Counted from the stretch's first letter, positions 1 through 9,162 are shown. The stretch is DNA of 56,611 nt from JBJXHG01 sp046160865 (GCA_046160865.1 JBJXHG010000037.1:1-56611); one strand, 5' to 3'. The notes: generated from the sequence alone by a model not told the origin. Made by a program: numbers and translations.

Positions 1-44
1 CGCCGGAGCCGGCGCCGTCGCGAGTGCCCGACTTTTGGGGAAGA
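1..44. repeat. Partial copy of a hairpin repeat at the window edge
   Basis: The stretch ending in CGAGTGCCCGACTTTT closely matches the right arm and tail of the hairpin repeat at 51749-51797, which reads GGCGCC, ATCACGAGTGCC and then CGACTTT. Here the core is GGCGCCGTCGCGAGTGCC. Only the 3' half lies inside the window, so the left arm should be just outside. It sits downstream of the minus-strand glycosylase gene, so it may act as an intergenic REP-like hairpin or terminator. That role is an inference. Confidence 0.5.
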
Positions 45-127
45 CGTGGGGCGTGAATGGTCGGGCGGAGGATGAGGGATCGAGTTGAGCGCGGGATGCA
101 AAGCGCGGAATGCAATAAGGGGTGCCC

Positions 128-1045
128 TCAGCATCCGCGCTTGCGGTTCTCCATCTCCTCGACCGTGCGCGGCCAGTCCTGCTTCATGAGGCGCGACAGC
201 GCGCGGTCGGCGAGCAGCTTGCCGACCGTCTGACAGCGCGCGCAGTAGTTGGCTTCGTTCTCGGCATAGACGATGCGCTGCACGGCCGTGCCGCAGACCG
301 GACACGGCTCGCCGAACTTGCCGTGCACGGCCATGCCGTCGCGAAACGCCGTCACTTTCGTCGGAAAGCCTGCGCCGACTTCGTCGCGCAGGCGTGCCGT
401 CCACTCGAGCAGCACGTCGCGCGTCGCGCCGAACAAGCGGTCGAGCTCCTCGTCGTCGAGCGAGCGCGACAGCTTCATCGGCGAAAGCCTCGCGCGGTGC
501 AGGATCTCGTCCGAGTACGCGTTGCCGATGCCGCTGAACAGCGTCGGATCCGTCAGCGTGCGCTTCAGCGTGTGGCTCTCGCGCGCGAGCGTCTCCGCGA
601 ACGCGGCGCGATCCGCCTCCAAGACCTCGAGCCCGCCGCGATCGTGTTGCGCGAGCCCTTCCTCGCCGCGCACGACGTGGATCGATGCGCGCTTCTTGCT
701 CGCCGCTTCGGTGAACGCGAGCGTGCCGCGCTCGAACTCGAACCTGGCGAGGAGGAGCTTCGGTGGCGCGCCCTTCTTGCCGTCCGCGGCGCCGACGTCC
801 TTCCAACGTAATCGCCCGCTGACCATCAAGTGCAGCACGAGGAAGAGCTCGTCCTCGAACGCGAAGACGATGCGCTTGCCCAAGCGGCGCAAGCCGGTCA
901 CGGTGCGGCCCTCGAGCGCGCGCAGTGGCGGATCGACCGAGCGCAGCACGAACGCGCTCACGAGCGTCGTCTTGACGAGCCGCGTGCTGGCGACGCGTTT
1001 CTCGAGCGCTTCGATGTACACGGTGATGTCGGGCAGCTCGGGCAT
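128..1045 (-). CDS. mutM: Formamidopyrimidine-DNA glycosylase / endonuclease VIII family protein
   Basis: This is a base-excision repair enzyme of the Fpg/Nei family. It removes oxidised bases such as 8-oxoguanine and cuts the abasic site. The 305-residue protein starts MPELPDITVY, giving the catalytic N-terminal Pro2 and the Glu3 of the family. It ends with the typical zinc finger, CPVC at 248-251 and CARC at 268-271. The second position block reads DITVY rather than the EVE of classic MutM, so it may be a Nei-like or lineage-specific branch. That leaves the exact substrate open and makes the symbol tentative. It is divergent from the hydrolase gene, with 62 bp between the two starts. Confidence 0.88.
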   Translation of the reverse strand: MPELPDITVYIEALEKRVASTRLVKTTLVSAFVLRSVDPPLRALEGRTVTGLRRLGKRIVFAFEDELFLVLHLMVSGRLRWKDVGAADGKKGAPPKLLLARFEFERGTLAFTEAASKKRASIHVVRGEEGLAQHDRGGLEVLEADRAAFAETLARESHTLKRTLTDPTLFSGIGNAYSDEILHRARLSPMKLSRSLDDEELDRLFGATRDVLLEWTARLRDEVGAGFPTKVTAFRDGMAVHGKFGEPCPVCGTAVQRIVYAENEANYCARCQTVGKLLADRALSRLMKQDWPRTVEEMENRKRGC

Positions 1046-1107
1046 GACGAAGTTGCGAGGTTGCAGACGCGCGCTGCCACTCTATCCTCGCGCACGATTC
1101 TGCTTCG

Positions 1108-2091
1108 ATGCACACCTCCGACGACGTTCCCGGGCGCTGCGCGACGAGCCACGCGACGCGCGGCATCCTGCTCGCGAGCACGTTGGTCCTCGCGTCGTGT
1201 ACCGCGCGACTCGTGCGCCAAGCGGAAGCGGACTACCCGCGGCTCGGCGAGATCGTGCACGCGGAAGGCCTCGCGCTGCACTACGTCGAGCGCGGTTCCG
1301 GGCCCCCAGTTCTACTGCTCCACGGGGCGTTTGGCGGCGTGCAGGACTTCACGTCGACGATCGTGCCGGAGCTTGCGACGCGCGCGCGCGCGATCGCGTT
1401 CGATCGGCCCGGTCACGGCTACAGCGATCGACCGAAACACATCGTCGCGACACCTGACGTGCAAGCGCGCATCGTTCACGAGGCCGTGCGTACTCTCGGC
1501 ATCGACCGACCGGTCGTCGTCGGCTTCTCGTGGGGCGGTGCGGTGGCGCTCGCGTACGCGCTCGCGTATCCGGACGACGTCGCGGCCGTCGTGACGATCA
1601 ACGCGCCGGTGCGCGCGTGGTCCGGCGCGATCGATCCTTTCTACTACGTGCCCGAGATCGTGTTCCTCGGCGATCTGTTCGTGTCGCAGCTCGTGATGCC
1701 GCTCGGACTGTGGCGCAGGGAGAGCGCCGTCGAGCGTGCCTTCGCTCCGCGGCCGGTACCGGCGACGTTCGCGCAGTCACCGATCGCGCTCGCGCTGCGC
1801 CCGCAGAGCTTTCGCGCGAACGCGGAGGACGTGCGCGTGCTCAAGGGTTTCCTCGCGCGGCAATCGAGCCGCTACGAGGAGCTCGCGCCGCCGCTCGTGA
1901 TCGTGGTGAGCCAGCGCGACCAGATCGTCGACCCTCGCCACCATGCGGAGTTCCTGCACGCGCACGTCGCCGGGTCGGAGATCGTGCGCGTACCGGACGC
2001 GGGTCACCCGCTGCTCTACACGCACCCCGAAGTCGTGCTGCGCGCGATCGATCGAGCGCTCGAGCTCGCAGCCGAGCGCACGCGCCCGTGA
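1108..2091 (+). CDS. Alpha/beta-fold hydrolase, predicted lipoprotein
   Basis: A 327-residue serine hydrolase. The N-terminus has a short polar stretch, a hydrophobic helix and a lipobox ending in LVLASC (Cys31), so it is probably an exported lipoprotein. The oxyanion HG pair is at 72-73, the nucleophile elbow GFSWGG puts the catalytic Ser at 141, and the C-terminal part has an Asp (QRDQIVDP) and a His (DAGHP) suited to complete the triad. The substrate cannot be told from sequence; esterases, haloperoxidases and C-C hydrolases share this outline. It is transcribed divergently from the glycosylase and is followed by a tRNA gene. Confidence 0.85.
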   Translation: MHTSDDVPGRCATSHATRGILLASTLVLASCTARLVRQAEADYPRLGEIVHAEGLALHYVERGSGPPVLLLHGAFGGVQDFTSTIVPELATRARAIAFDRPGHGYSDRPKHIVATPDVQARIVHEAVRTLGIDRPVVVGFSWGGAVALAYALAYPDDVAAVVTINAPVRAWSGAIDPFYYVPEIVFLGDLFVSQLVMPLGLWRRESAVERAFAPRPVPATFAQSPIALALRPQSFRANAEDVRVLKGFLARQSSRYEELAPPLVIVVSQRDQIVDPRHHAEFLHAHVAGSEIVRVPDAGHPLLYTHPEVVLRAIDRALELAAERTRP

Positions 2092-2129
2092 CAGCGCGCG
2101 TCGCGGCGCGCTATCATGCGCCGACCGAG

Positions 2130-2205
2130 GCGGGCGTAACTCAGTTGGTAGAGTGTCAGCTTCCCAAGCTGAATGTCGCGGGTTCGAACCCCGTCGCCCG
2201 CTCCA
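2130..2205 (+). tRNA. tRNA-Gly (anticodon CCC)
   Basis: A complete cloverleaf can be drawn. The acceptor stem is GCGGGCG paired with CGCCCGC. The anticodon stem is TCAGC with GCTGA around the loop TTCCCAA, giving anticodon CCC for the GGG codon. The T arm carries the loop TTCGAAC. The 3' CCA is encoded (2203-2205). Sequence and layout match ordinary bacterial tRNA-Gly(CCC). Confidence 0.97.
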
Positions 2206-2243
2206 GTCTCGCGCCCCCAGACTCAATCTCCGGGGGCGAGACT
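2205..2243. terminator. Hairpin between convergent tRNA-Gly and helicase genes
   Basis: AGTCTCG and GCCCCC on the left pair with GGGGGC and GAGACT on the right, with a 2-base bulge and a 13-base loop. The hairpin starts at the tRNA 3' end and finishes 5 bases before the stop codon of the convergent helicase, so it could end transcription in both directions. There is no clear T-run. Confidence 0.55.
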
Positions 2244-2248
2244 CGCGT

Positions 2249-3874
2249 TCAGCGCACGTGCGCGCCGAACGGCTGCGACGACGCTTCGCGCTCGCGGCTC
2301 GCTCTTCCGGCACTCGCCGGAGCGCGTCCGTGCGCATCGTCGCGACGGACGGGCGCCTTGGCCGCAGGCCGAGCCGCAGCCGGTGCGGCACGATGCGCGG
2401 CACCGCGGCCGCGGTGAGAGCGAGCGTCCGGATGCGTGCTCGCCGATCCGCGACGCGGGCCGGAGCCGTCGCGTTGTCCGCTGCCGCTGCGATTGCCGTA
2501 CGGCTTTCTGCCGTGGTGACCGACCGGCGCACTGCGCTGCCCGCCCGGCGCGGCGCGGTGCTCGCGCGGTGCGTCCGCATGTCCGCGTGAGCTCCGACGC
2601 GGCTCGCTCGACGTCGAGTGCGCGCCACGTGCGGGCCTGGCCGCACCGGCCGGCAGCGCGCCGCGCGGAGCAGCGTTGCGCACACGGTGCTGCGGCGCGG
2701 CCACGTGCTCACGCTCGCGCTTGCGCTCGTCGGCGACGGTGACGGGACCGTCGGGCTCACCGACGACCTCGATCTTGCACTTGATCAAGCGCTCGATGTC
2801 GCGCAGGAACGCACGCTCCTCGCCGTCGCACAGCGAGATCGCGATGCCCGTCGCGCCCGCGCGCGCCGTGCGGCCGATGCGGTGCACGTACGTCTCGGGG
2901 ACGTTCGGCAGCTCGTAGTTGATCACGTGCGTGATGTCGTCGATGTCGATCCCGCGCGCGGCGATGTCCGTCGCGACGAGCACGCGCAGGCGACCGCGGC
3001 GGAAGCCGTTGAGCGTCCGCTCGCGCGCGTTCTGCGACTTGTTGCCGTGGATGGCCTCGGAAGGGATGCCGTCTTGCACCAAGCGCCGCGCGACGCGGTC
3101 GGCACCCCTCTTCGTCCGCGTGAACACGAGCACGCGCTCGATCGCCGGATCGCGCAGCACGCGCGTCAAGAGCGTCGGCTTGGCCGCGCGCGACACGTAG
3201 TGGACGCGCTGCTCGACGGATTCGACGGTCGAGCCCGCCGACGTCACGAACACCTTCGCGGGCTTCGTCAGCAAGCTGTCGGCGAGCGTCGCGATCGCGG
3301 TCGGCATCGTGGCCGAGAAGAGCAGCGTTTGGCGGCGCTTCGGCACGACGGCGAGGATGCGGCGAATGTCGGGGATGAAGCCGAGATCGAGCATCTGGTC
3401 CGCTTCGTCCAGCACGAGGATCTCGAGACGATCGAGACGCACGTGCTTCTGCTGCATCAAGTCCATCAGTCGGCCAGGCGTGGCGATGAGGATGTCGATG
3501 CCGCGCTCGATCGCGCGGACTTGCGGACCTTGTCCGACGCCGCCGTACACGACGGCGATCGAACGCCCGAGCCCGCGTCCGTAGACGGTGAAGCTCTCGG
3601 CGACCTGCGCAGCGAGCTCGCGCGTCGGAACGAGGACCAGCGTGCGTGCGCTCTTGCGCTCCGGCGGCGGCGGCGAGTTGGAGAGTCGTTGGAGGATCGG
3701 CAGCGCGAAAGCGGCGGTCTTTCCGGTGCCGGTGCGTGCGCAGCCGAGCAGGTCTTGTCCCGCGAGGATGTGCGGGATCGCTTGCGCTTGGATGGGAGTC
3801 GGATGGGTGTACTTCTCGCCTTCGAGCGCGCGTTGGAGCGGCTTGACGAGACCGAGTTCTGCAAATGAGTTCAT
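2249..3874 (-). CDS. DEAD-box ATP-dependent RNA helicase, RhlE-like
   Basis: A cytoplasmic RNA-remodelling ATPase of 541 residues. From the chosen start (MNSFAELGL) the Q-motif region, Walker A ARTGTGKT (46-53), PTREL, TPGR, DEAD and SAT motifs follow in order. The second RecA domain has ARGID and HRIGRTARAG. After about residue 385 comes a 150-residue low-complexity tail rich in Arg, His, Pro and Gly, as in many RhlE proteins, which probably binds RNA non-specifically. The open frame extends 30 codons further upstream, but MNSF is where family similarity begins. The gene may be cold- or stress-induced, as relatives are; the sequence does not show it. Confidence 0.93.
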   Translation of the reverse strand: MNSFAELGLVKPLQRALEGEKYTHPTPIQAQAIPHILAGQDLLGCARTGTGKTAAFALPILQRLSNSPPPPERKSARTLVLVPTRELAAQVAESFTVYGRGLGRSIAVVYGGVGQGPQVRAIERGIDILIATPGRLMDLMQQKHVRLDRLEILVLDEADQMLDLGFIPDIRRILAVVPKRRQTLLFSATMPTAIATLADSLLTKPAKVFVTSAGSTVESVEQRVHYVSRAAKPTLLTRVLRDPAIERVLVFTRTKRGADRVARRLVQDGIPSEAIHGNKSQNARERTLNGFRRGRLRVLVATDIAARGIDIDDITHVINYELPNVPETYVHRIGRTARAGATGIAISLCDGEERAFLRDIERLIKCKIEVVGEPDGPVTVADERKREREHVAAPQHRVRNAAPRGALPAGAARPARGAHSTSSEPRRSSRGHADAPREHRAAPGGQRSAPVGHHGRKPYGNRSGSGQRDGSGPRRGSASTHPDARSHRGRGAAHRAAPAAARPAAKAPVRRDDAHGRAPASAGRASREREASSQPFGAHVR

Positions 3875-4348
3875 GGAAACTTCAGTGCGGCGCGCGATGC
3901 CCGTTGGGCTGCGCCGCCGTGCGCGAAGGTGCGGAAGCGCTGGTTGCGCATCCGCGGCAATCAAAACGAGGAAGGGCCTGAATCACTTCGCGCGAGGGCC
4001 ATCAGCCCCGGGATTCGGCCCGCGACATGGCAGGCTGCAGTGCGTTCCGCATGGGATTCGAGCGGTCCGATGATCGCGTCGCAGGCCGCTCCCTTTTTCA
4101 GGGGCGGGCAAGCGTGGGCTCGATTGGACGAGCGCCGAAGCGTCTAGGAGCGTCGCCGCCTCAGTTTCTGGCGGCCGTGCGGGCTTGCCGAGCGTGCATG
4201 TCGTGAAAAGGGTCTCGACGAAGACATTGGGTGTCCCGACGAAACACGACTCGATCATAGCCGGAATTCTGCCGAACGCACAACTTCGCGAGTGATTGCC
4301 GAACTCGGGCTCCGGTCGGACGGCCTATCCGCCGGGTGCGTTGGCGGA
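3875..4348. other. Intergenic region, no gene recognised
   Basis: About 470 bases upstream of the helicase on the minus strand. It should contain the helicase promoter and possibly a 5' leader. Short open frames on both strands do not look like proteins. I see no tRNA, clear terminator or known riboswitch. Confidence 0.4.
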
Positions 4349-4705
4349 TCAATTCCGCGCGGAGTCGACGACCGACGGTGTGAACGGGACGCCCGATTGC
4401 AGGTGCCACGAGCTGACTTCTTCGGTGCGTGCAAAGGCCGCATGGCGTCGCACGAGGCTGCCGCTCGACAGGAACTCGACGAACTCCTCGGCGAGCAGGA
4501 AGCAGATGGCGTCCTTCATCGCATCGGACATTTGCCGCCGGCCCAGCGGCGAACTCCCGCTGACCGTCGGCGACGCGCACGTGTCGCCCGCTTCGAGCTC
4601 CACGCGAAACTCGTTCGGGAAGCGCGCTTCGAGCTCGGAGAAGTGCACGACACCCAAGTCGAGGAGGAAGTAATAGAGCTCGGTGAGAAGAGTGGGCTTC
4701 GACAT
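4349..4705 (-). CDS. Hypothetical protein (118 aa)
   Basis: Not recognised. From ATG at 4705 the product begins MSKPTLLTELYYFLLDLG and is a soluble, acidic, mostly helical-looking protein with a second helical stretch (MKDAICFLLAEEFVEFL). The longer open frame upstream of this ATG has shadow-like composition, so I chose the internal start. No clear ribosome binding site is visible. It lies between the helicase and a region of gene debris, so it may be part of a degraded or horizontally acquired segment. Confidence 0.45.
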   Translation of the reverse strand: MSKPTLLTELYYFLLDLGVVHFSELEARFPNEFRVELEAGDTCASPTVSGSSPLGRRQMSDAMKDAICFLLAEEFVEFLSSGSLVRRHAAFARTEEVSSWHLQSGVPFTPSVVDSARN

Positions 4706-4814
4706 GGCGTTGGAACGAGCGAGTCCGGCTGTGGCGGCACGGGGCACCATCGCCCTGCCCTTCGCCGGCGCGCGGAGTTGGCAAATCGCGGACCAGCGCA
4801 CCCGCGGCCACGTG

Positions 4815-5017
4815 TCGAACACTGCGCACGTGCGAGCGCGATCGTCGACTTCACGTACTTCGATCTTCTGCTCGAGCACGGCTTCGCGCCCGATCGGGCC
4901 GTGCAAGCGGTGCGCTCGATGATCACCTTTGCAGGACCGCGCGGCCGCGAAGGCGATCCGATCCCGGGGACCGATCTCGTGATGCACGGGCTCGCGATCC
5001 ACGGCGCGGCGCAGTAG
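4815..5017 (+). pseudogene. Possible 3' remnant of an unknown gene
   Basis: The plus frame ending at 5017 reads as convincing protein only in its last 60 or so codons (FDLLLEHGF, then MITFAGPRGREGDP and DLVMHGLAIHG). Upstream of about 4815 the same frame turns into arginine/proline-rich shadow sequence, and no sensible start or binding site is seen. I read it as a truncated C-terminal fragment of an unidentified gene, close to the truncated cyclase fragment. It could still be a short real gene with a non-ATG start. Confidence 0.3.
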
Positions 5018-5023
5018 AGCGCG

Positions 5024-5290
5024 TCACACCACCGCGTACGCGCGGACCGGGAACGTGCCCAGCGCGACGACGTTCACCGGCGCCGCGTGAAAACGGAAGC
5101 CGGTGCGCGGAAGTCGCTCGAAGCCGGTCAAGTGCTCGCCGATCGGAATGCCCGCGCCGAGGAGCAACGTGTGCACGGGCCGCGCTGCGTCGCGCGTGTC
5201 GTCGATGTTGAGCGAGTCGATGCCGACGAACGTCGCACCGCGCTCGACCAAGCGTTCCGCGTGAACCGCACGACGACGCGCATCCTCGCG
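5024..5290 (-). pseudogene. C-terminal fragment of a cyclase-family (kynurenine formamidase-like) protein
   Basis: The minus frame reads HAERLVERG, GIDSLNIDDTRD, RPVHTLLLGAGIPIGEHL and finally ALGTFPVRAYAVV, which is the conserved C-terminal third of the cyclase/KynB-type metal-dependent hydrolase family. The N-terminal two thirds, with the HxGTHxD metal site, are missing. The similarity stops where the histidine kinase gene ends (5304). The in-frame TTG at 5251 is unlikely to be a real start. This is best read as a decayed gene cut by a deletion or rearrangement. Confidence 0.75.
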
Positions 5291-5303
5291 CGCATCACGG
5301 CGA

Positions 5304-7793
5304 TCACAGCGGCGTGACGTCGAGCGCGCCGCGGCGGTGCAGCGCGTCCGTGATCGCGTCGCGCTCGCCCTCGTCGCCGACGCTGGCGGAGCGCTCGAGA
5401 CGACGCGTCAACAGGTCCCGCAGCGCCAGCGGATCGAGCGGCTTCACGAGGTGATGATCGAAGCCGGCCTCGCGCGAGCGCCGCCGGTCCTCCTCCTGCC
5501 CCCAGCCGGTCACGGCGACGTAGAGCGCCGACTTCCCCCACGGCTCTGCGCGCATCTGCGTGCACGTCTCGTAGCCGTTGCGCTTCGGCATCCCGAGATC
5601 GAGCAAGACGACTTGCGGCCGAAATCGGGCGGCGACCGCGAGTGCTTGCTCGCCGTCGTGCGCCACCTGCGTCTCGTGCCCCATGATGTTCAGCACGAGC
5701 GCGAGACTCTGCGCCGAATCGAGGTTGTCGTCCGCGACGAGGATGCGCAGGCGCTCGCCTTTCGGCGTCCCGTTCGCTGCGCGTCCCGACGCTCGGTTCT
5801 CCGCCGGCGCGGTCACGCGCGGCAGCGTGACCACGAACGCGCTGCCGGAGCCTGGGCCGGTACTGTGCGCCTCCAAGCGGCCGCCGTGCATCTCGACGAG
5901 TCCCTTCGCGATGGCGAGGCCGATGCCGAGACCGCCCCCCTCTTTCTCCAGCGAACGATCGACCTGCACGAACATGTCGAACACCCTCGCGATCATGTCG
6001 GGCGGAATGCCGACGCCGTCGTCCTCGATCGAAACGCGAATGCCGCCGAGTCCCGCCGACACCGTCAGCGTGATGTGACCACCCGGGTGCGTGTACTTGG
6101 CGGCGTTGTTGAGCAAGTTCGCGAACACCTGCGCCAAGCGCAATGCGTCGGCGTGCACGTACAGCGACTCGGGCGGCAGCTCGATGCGCAGCTCGTGCCC
6201 CGCCGCTTCGATCAGCGGGCGACTGGTCTCCACGGCGTTCGACACGACCGTCGAAACGTCGATCGTCTCCTTGCGCAGCTCGATCTTGCCCCTCGTCAGG
6301 CGGTTCACGTCGACCAAGTCGTCGATCAAGCGCGACATGTGGGACACTTGGCGGCGGATCACGCCGCGCGCCCACTGCGCCGTGTCGTCTGAACCCGGCT
6401 CCGCATCGAGGACGCCGATCGCGTTGCGAATCGGCGCGAGCGGATTGCGCAGCTCGTGCGCGAGCATCGCCAGGAACTCGTTCTTGCGCTGATCGGCGAG
6501 CGCGAGCTCCCGCACGCGACGCCCGAGCTCCATCTGCAGCTGCTTGCGCTCGTCGATGTCGATGCACAGGCCGATGAAACGCTCGGGGGCGCCGCGCGCG
6601 TCGCGCTGCACGGTGCCGCGGCTCTCGATCCAGTGCGTGCTGCCGTCGGGCCACACGACGCGGTGCTCGACACGATGCTCCGCTGAGCCTTCGAGCGTCG
6701 CCTGGATCGAGCTCTCGAGTCGCGCGCGATCCTCGGCGTGGACGCAGTTCAAGTGCGCTGCGAACGTGCCGTCGAACGTGCCCACCGGCACCCCGTGCAA
6801 GCGCTCCACGTTCGGTGACCAGACGACACCGCCGCGCGCGATGTCCCACTCCCACGCGCCGAGTCCGGCGACTTCCTGCGCGAGTCGCAGCCAGGTTTCG
6901 CGCGAGCCTTTCGGCGCCGCCTGCGGACCGCGCCGCACGGTGACATCGCGCACGAGCACCGCAATCGAGACGATGCCGCCCTGCGCATCGCGAGCGGGGT
7001 TGACGTCGACTTCGACGCGCAGCCGCGAGCCATCGGCGCGCTCGAGCTCGAGCTCGCGCCGCACGACCGAGCGTCCGCCGCGAGCCTGCTCGAGCAGCGC
7101 CAGGAGCTCGATCGGCCACGAACCGCCGGCGAGCGTCGGCACGTAGCGCTGCAACGCTTCGCGTTCGCTCCAGCCGAGCAGCTCTTCGGCCACTGGACAC
7201 CACGTGAGCACGCGGCCGCGGCGATCCATCCAGATCAGCGCACCGTCTGCACCGTCGAGCGCAGCCCCGAGCGCCGCGACCGAGAGTGCATCCACGCGGC
7301 CGCCCTGCGCGCGCTCCAGTGCGTCGATGTCCGGCGCTTCCGCGAGGCGTCGATTGAGGCCGTCCAGCGCGGTGCACAGTTGGGCGCGGCGCACGCTGTC
7401 GCGCTCGATGTCGCCCAGCACGCGCGCGAGCGTGCCGGCTCGCCAGCTCGCGATCGACCACTGCGCGCCGAGGAGCAACTCGACGGCGAGATCCGAACTG
7501 AGCATGCGCGCGGATTCGTCGCTGCCGACGAAGACGATGTGAAGACCGGGCTCACGCAGCCGCAGGCGTCGCGCTTCGAGCAGCGGATTCGTCGCTTCGA
7601 GATCGATCAGCGCCGCGAGCACTTCGCCGTCGGCGGGCGGCGGATCGGACGCGCACGCGGCACGAATCGCGAGGCGATACCCGAGAGCGTGGACGGCTTC
7701 GCCCACGCGCTGCGAGAACGAATCGTCGCCGGGGGCGGCGTCGAAGATCAGCAGGCGCTTGTGCTGGTCGAGGTCGAACGTGCTCGTCACCAC
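5304..7793 (-). CDS. Hybrid PAS sensor histidine kinase / response regulator
   Basis: An 829-residue, apparently soluble signalling protein. Residues 1-125 look like a degenerate receiver fold (RLLIFDAAPGDD, then LIDLEA) lacking the phospho-acceptor pattern. Two PAS/PAC sensor modules follow (about 165-290 and 300-420). The HisKA domain has phospho-accepting His446 in MLAHELRNP, and the HATPase domain has its N box at 560-564 and DDGVGIPP at 592. A C-terminal receiver carries the acidic pair D688/D689, phospho-acceptor Asp732 and Lys784. There are no membrane segments, so the signal is probably cytoplasmic. The start at 7793 reads MVTSTFDLDQ. No output regulator is adjacent. Confidence 0.92.
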   Translation of the reverse strand: MVTSTFDLDQHKRLLIFDAAPGDDSFSQRVGEAVHALGYRLAIRAACASDPPPADGEVLAALIDLEATNPLLEARRLRLREPGLHIVFVGSDESARMLSSDLAVELLLGAQWSIASWRAGTLARVLGDIERDSVRRAQLCTALDGLNRRLAEAPDIDALERAQGGRVDALSVAALGAALDGADGALIWMDRRGRVLTWCPVAEELLGWSEREALQRYVPTLAGGSWPIELLALLEQARGGRSVVRRELELERADGSRLRVEVDVNPARDAQGGIVSIAVLVRDVTVRRGPQAAPKGSRETWLRLAQEVAGLGAWEWDIARGGVVWSPNVERLHGVPVGTFDGTFAAHLNCVHAEDRARLESSIQATLEGSAEHRVEHRVVWPDGSTHWIESRGTVQRDARGAPERFIGLCIDIDERKQLQMELGRRVRELALADQRKNEFLAMLAHELRNPLAPIRNAIGVLDAEPGSDDTAQWARGVIRRQVSHMSRLIDDLVDVNRLTRGKIELRKETIDVSTVVSNAVETSRPLIEAAGHELRIELPPESLYVHADALRLAQVFANLLNNAAKYTHPGGHITLTVSAGLGGIRVSIEDDGVGIPPDMIARVFDMFVQVDRSLEKEGGGLGIGLAIAKGLVEMHGGRLEAHSTGPGSGSAFVVTLPRVTAPAENRASGRAANGTPKGERLRILVADDNLDSAQSLALVLNIMGHETQVAHDGEQALAVAARFRPQVVLLDLGMPKRNGYETCTQMRAEPWGKSALYVAVTGWGQEEDRRRSREAGFDHHLVKPLDPLALRDLLTRRLERSASVGDEGERDAITDALHRRGALDVTPL

Positions 7794-8267
7794 GGCGATT
7801 CTCCGCAGCCTTCACGCGGAGCCTCGGGCGCGCGAGGTTCGCACGAAGGCAGGTTGCTGTCGGCTCGCGCAGGCATGGCTCGTCACGCATCGGGCCGAAC
7901 CGCACCGCTTCGTGTTGCCGGACGCGCATCGGGAGCGTGCGCACTCCGCGCGTCCGGTCAGCGTCGAGCGGACGCAATGGCCGGGCGCGCCTCGACGGCA
8001 ACTCGTATGCCGATGCCGGAGTGCCCGCGGCTCGTCCAGAACCGGGGTGGAGGCGGCCGGTGCGCAGCCACGGCCACAAGATCGTGCAAAGCCTGCAACC
8101 GTCGTCTACACGGCTTCGACTTCCTTCCTCGCGGCCAGCAGCCCGTGGTGATCGCGGCGCGACGAGTCCGTCCTCGCGTCGGTAGTGCCGAGGTCGTGCA
8201 GCATCTCACGTCACGAGTCACGCGACATCCGCAAGCGAGCACACGCGCTCGTAGAGTGGAGATCGAC
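7794..8267. other. Divergent intergenic region, no gene recognised
   Basis: About 470 bases between the divergent histidine kinase and MBL-hydrolase genes. Open frames crossing it are arginine-rich shadows. It should hold both promoters, but I cannot point to a convincing one. No RNA gene was found. Confidence 0.4.
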
Positions 8268-9146
8268 ATGGCTTCCGTACGCAAGCGCAGGCCGGAGAAC
8301 GCGCCCGGCGATTTTTTCGTCGACACGAGCTGCATCGATTGCGACGCGTGCCGGTGGATCGCGCCGCACACCTTCGCACGCGCGGGCGAGCAGTCGATCG
8401 TGTGCAGCCAACCGCTCGATGCCGCACAGGAAGAGCGCGCGCTCATGGCACTCGTCGCGTGCCCGACGGCTTCGATCGGCACCGTGCAACGCCATGACAT
8501 CGCGGCCGCGGCGCGGCGCTTTCCAGAGGCGATCGACGGCGGTGTGCACTACTGCGGCTATCACGACGAGTCGAGCTTCGGCGCCGCGAGCTACCTGATC
8601 GTTCGCGACGCCTCACGCGGCGGCAACGTGCTCGTCGACACGCCACGCTTCGCGACACCGCTCGTGCGGCGGCTCGAGGCGCTCGGCGGAGTGCGAACGT
8701 TGTTCCTGACGCACAAGGACGACGTCGGCGATCACCAGCGCTTTCGCGATCACTTCGCGTGCGAGCGCATCCTGCACGTGGACGACGCGGACGACGAGCT
8801 CCGCGCGATCGAGCGCCTCGTCGAAGGCAGGACACCGGTGCGGCTCGACGCGGAGATCGAGCTCTTGCCCGTTCCCGGCCACACGCGCGGCTCGCTGTGC
8901 TTGCTGCTGCGCGACCAGTACTTGTTCTCGGGCGATCACGTCGCGTGGAGCGAACGCCTGCAGCACGTCTACGCGTTCCGGGAATCGTGCTGGTTCGACT
9001 GGGCCGAGCAGACGCGTTCGATGCGCTCGCTGCTCGATCGGCGCTTCGAGTGGATCCTTCCTGGACACGGGCGGCGTTGCCAGATGGACGCGGACGCGAT
9101 GCACACCGAGCTCGAGTGGGCCGTGCGCTGGATGGAGAGCCGTTGA
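8268..9146 (+). CDS. Ferredoxin-like domain fused to MBL-fold metallo-hydrolase
   Basis: A 292-residue soluble protein. The N-terminal 75 residues carry a CxxCxxC cluster (C22, C25, C28) and a downstream CP (C65-P66), which together would bind a 4Fe-4S cluster. The rest is a metallo-beta-lactamase fold. The usual HxHxDH metal motif is replaced by THKDDVGDH (H149, D151/D152, D155, H156), followed by PGHTRGS (H205) and the final SGDH and GHG motifs. The fusion suggests a redox-linked hydrolase or oxidoreductase of unknown substrate. The start at 8268 is preceded by a GGAG-type site (GTGGAGATCGAC), and the larger open frame upstream is a shadow. Confidence 0.88.
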   Translation: MASVRKRRPENAPGDFFVDTSCIDCDACRWIAPHTFARAGEQSIVCSQPLDAAQEERALMALVACPTASIGTVQRHDIAAAARRFPEAIDGGVHYCGYHDESSFGAASYLIVRDASRGGNVLVDTPRFATPLVRRLEALGGVRTLFLTHKDDVGDHQRFRDHFACERILHVDDADDELRAIERLVEGRTPVRLDAEIELLPVPGHTRGSLCLLLRDQYLFSGDHVAWSERLQHVYAFRESCWFDWAEQTRSMRSLLDRRFEWILPGHGRRCQMDADAMHTELEWAVRWMESR

Positions 9147-9162
9147 CCGCCATCCAGCACCA

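Noticed and set aside
122..811. A 229-residue plus-strand open frame opposite the glycosylase gene
   Set aside because: It is the reverse-strand shadow of a well-supported Fpg/Nei gene, with Arg/Ala/Leu-rich composition and no recognisable domain.
5128..7461. A 777-residue minus-strand open frame
   Set aside because: It overlaps the histidine kinase in another frame and lacks any motif; its sequence is Arg/Ala-rich.
7960..8267. Possible second sigma-54 site (TGGCTC near 7875) before the MBL-hydrolase gene
   Set aside because: The second element does not give GC at the required 10-base spacing.
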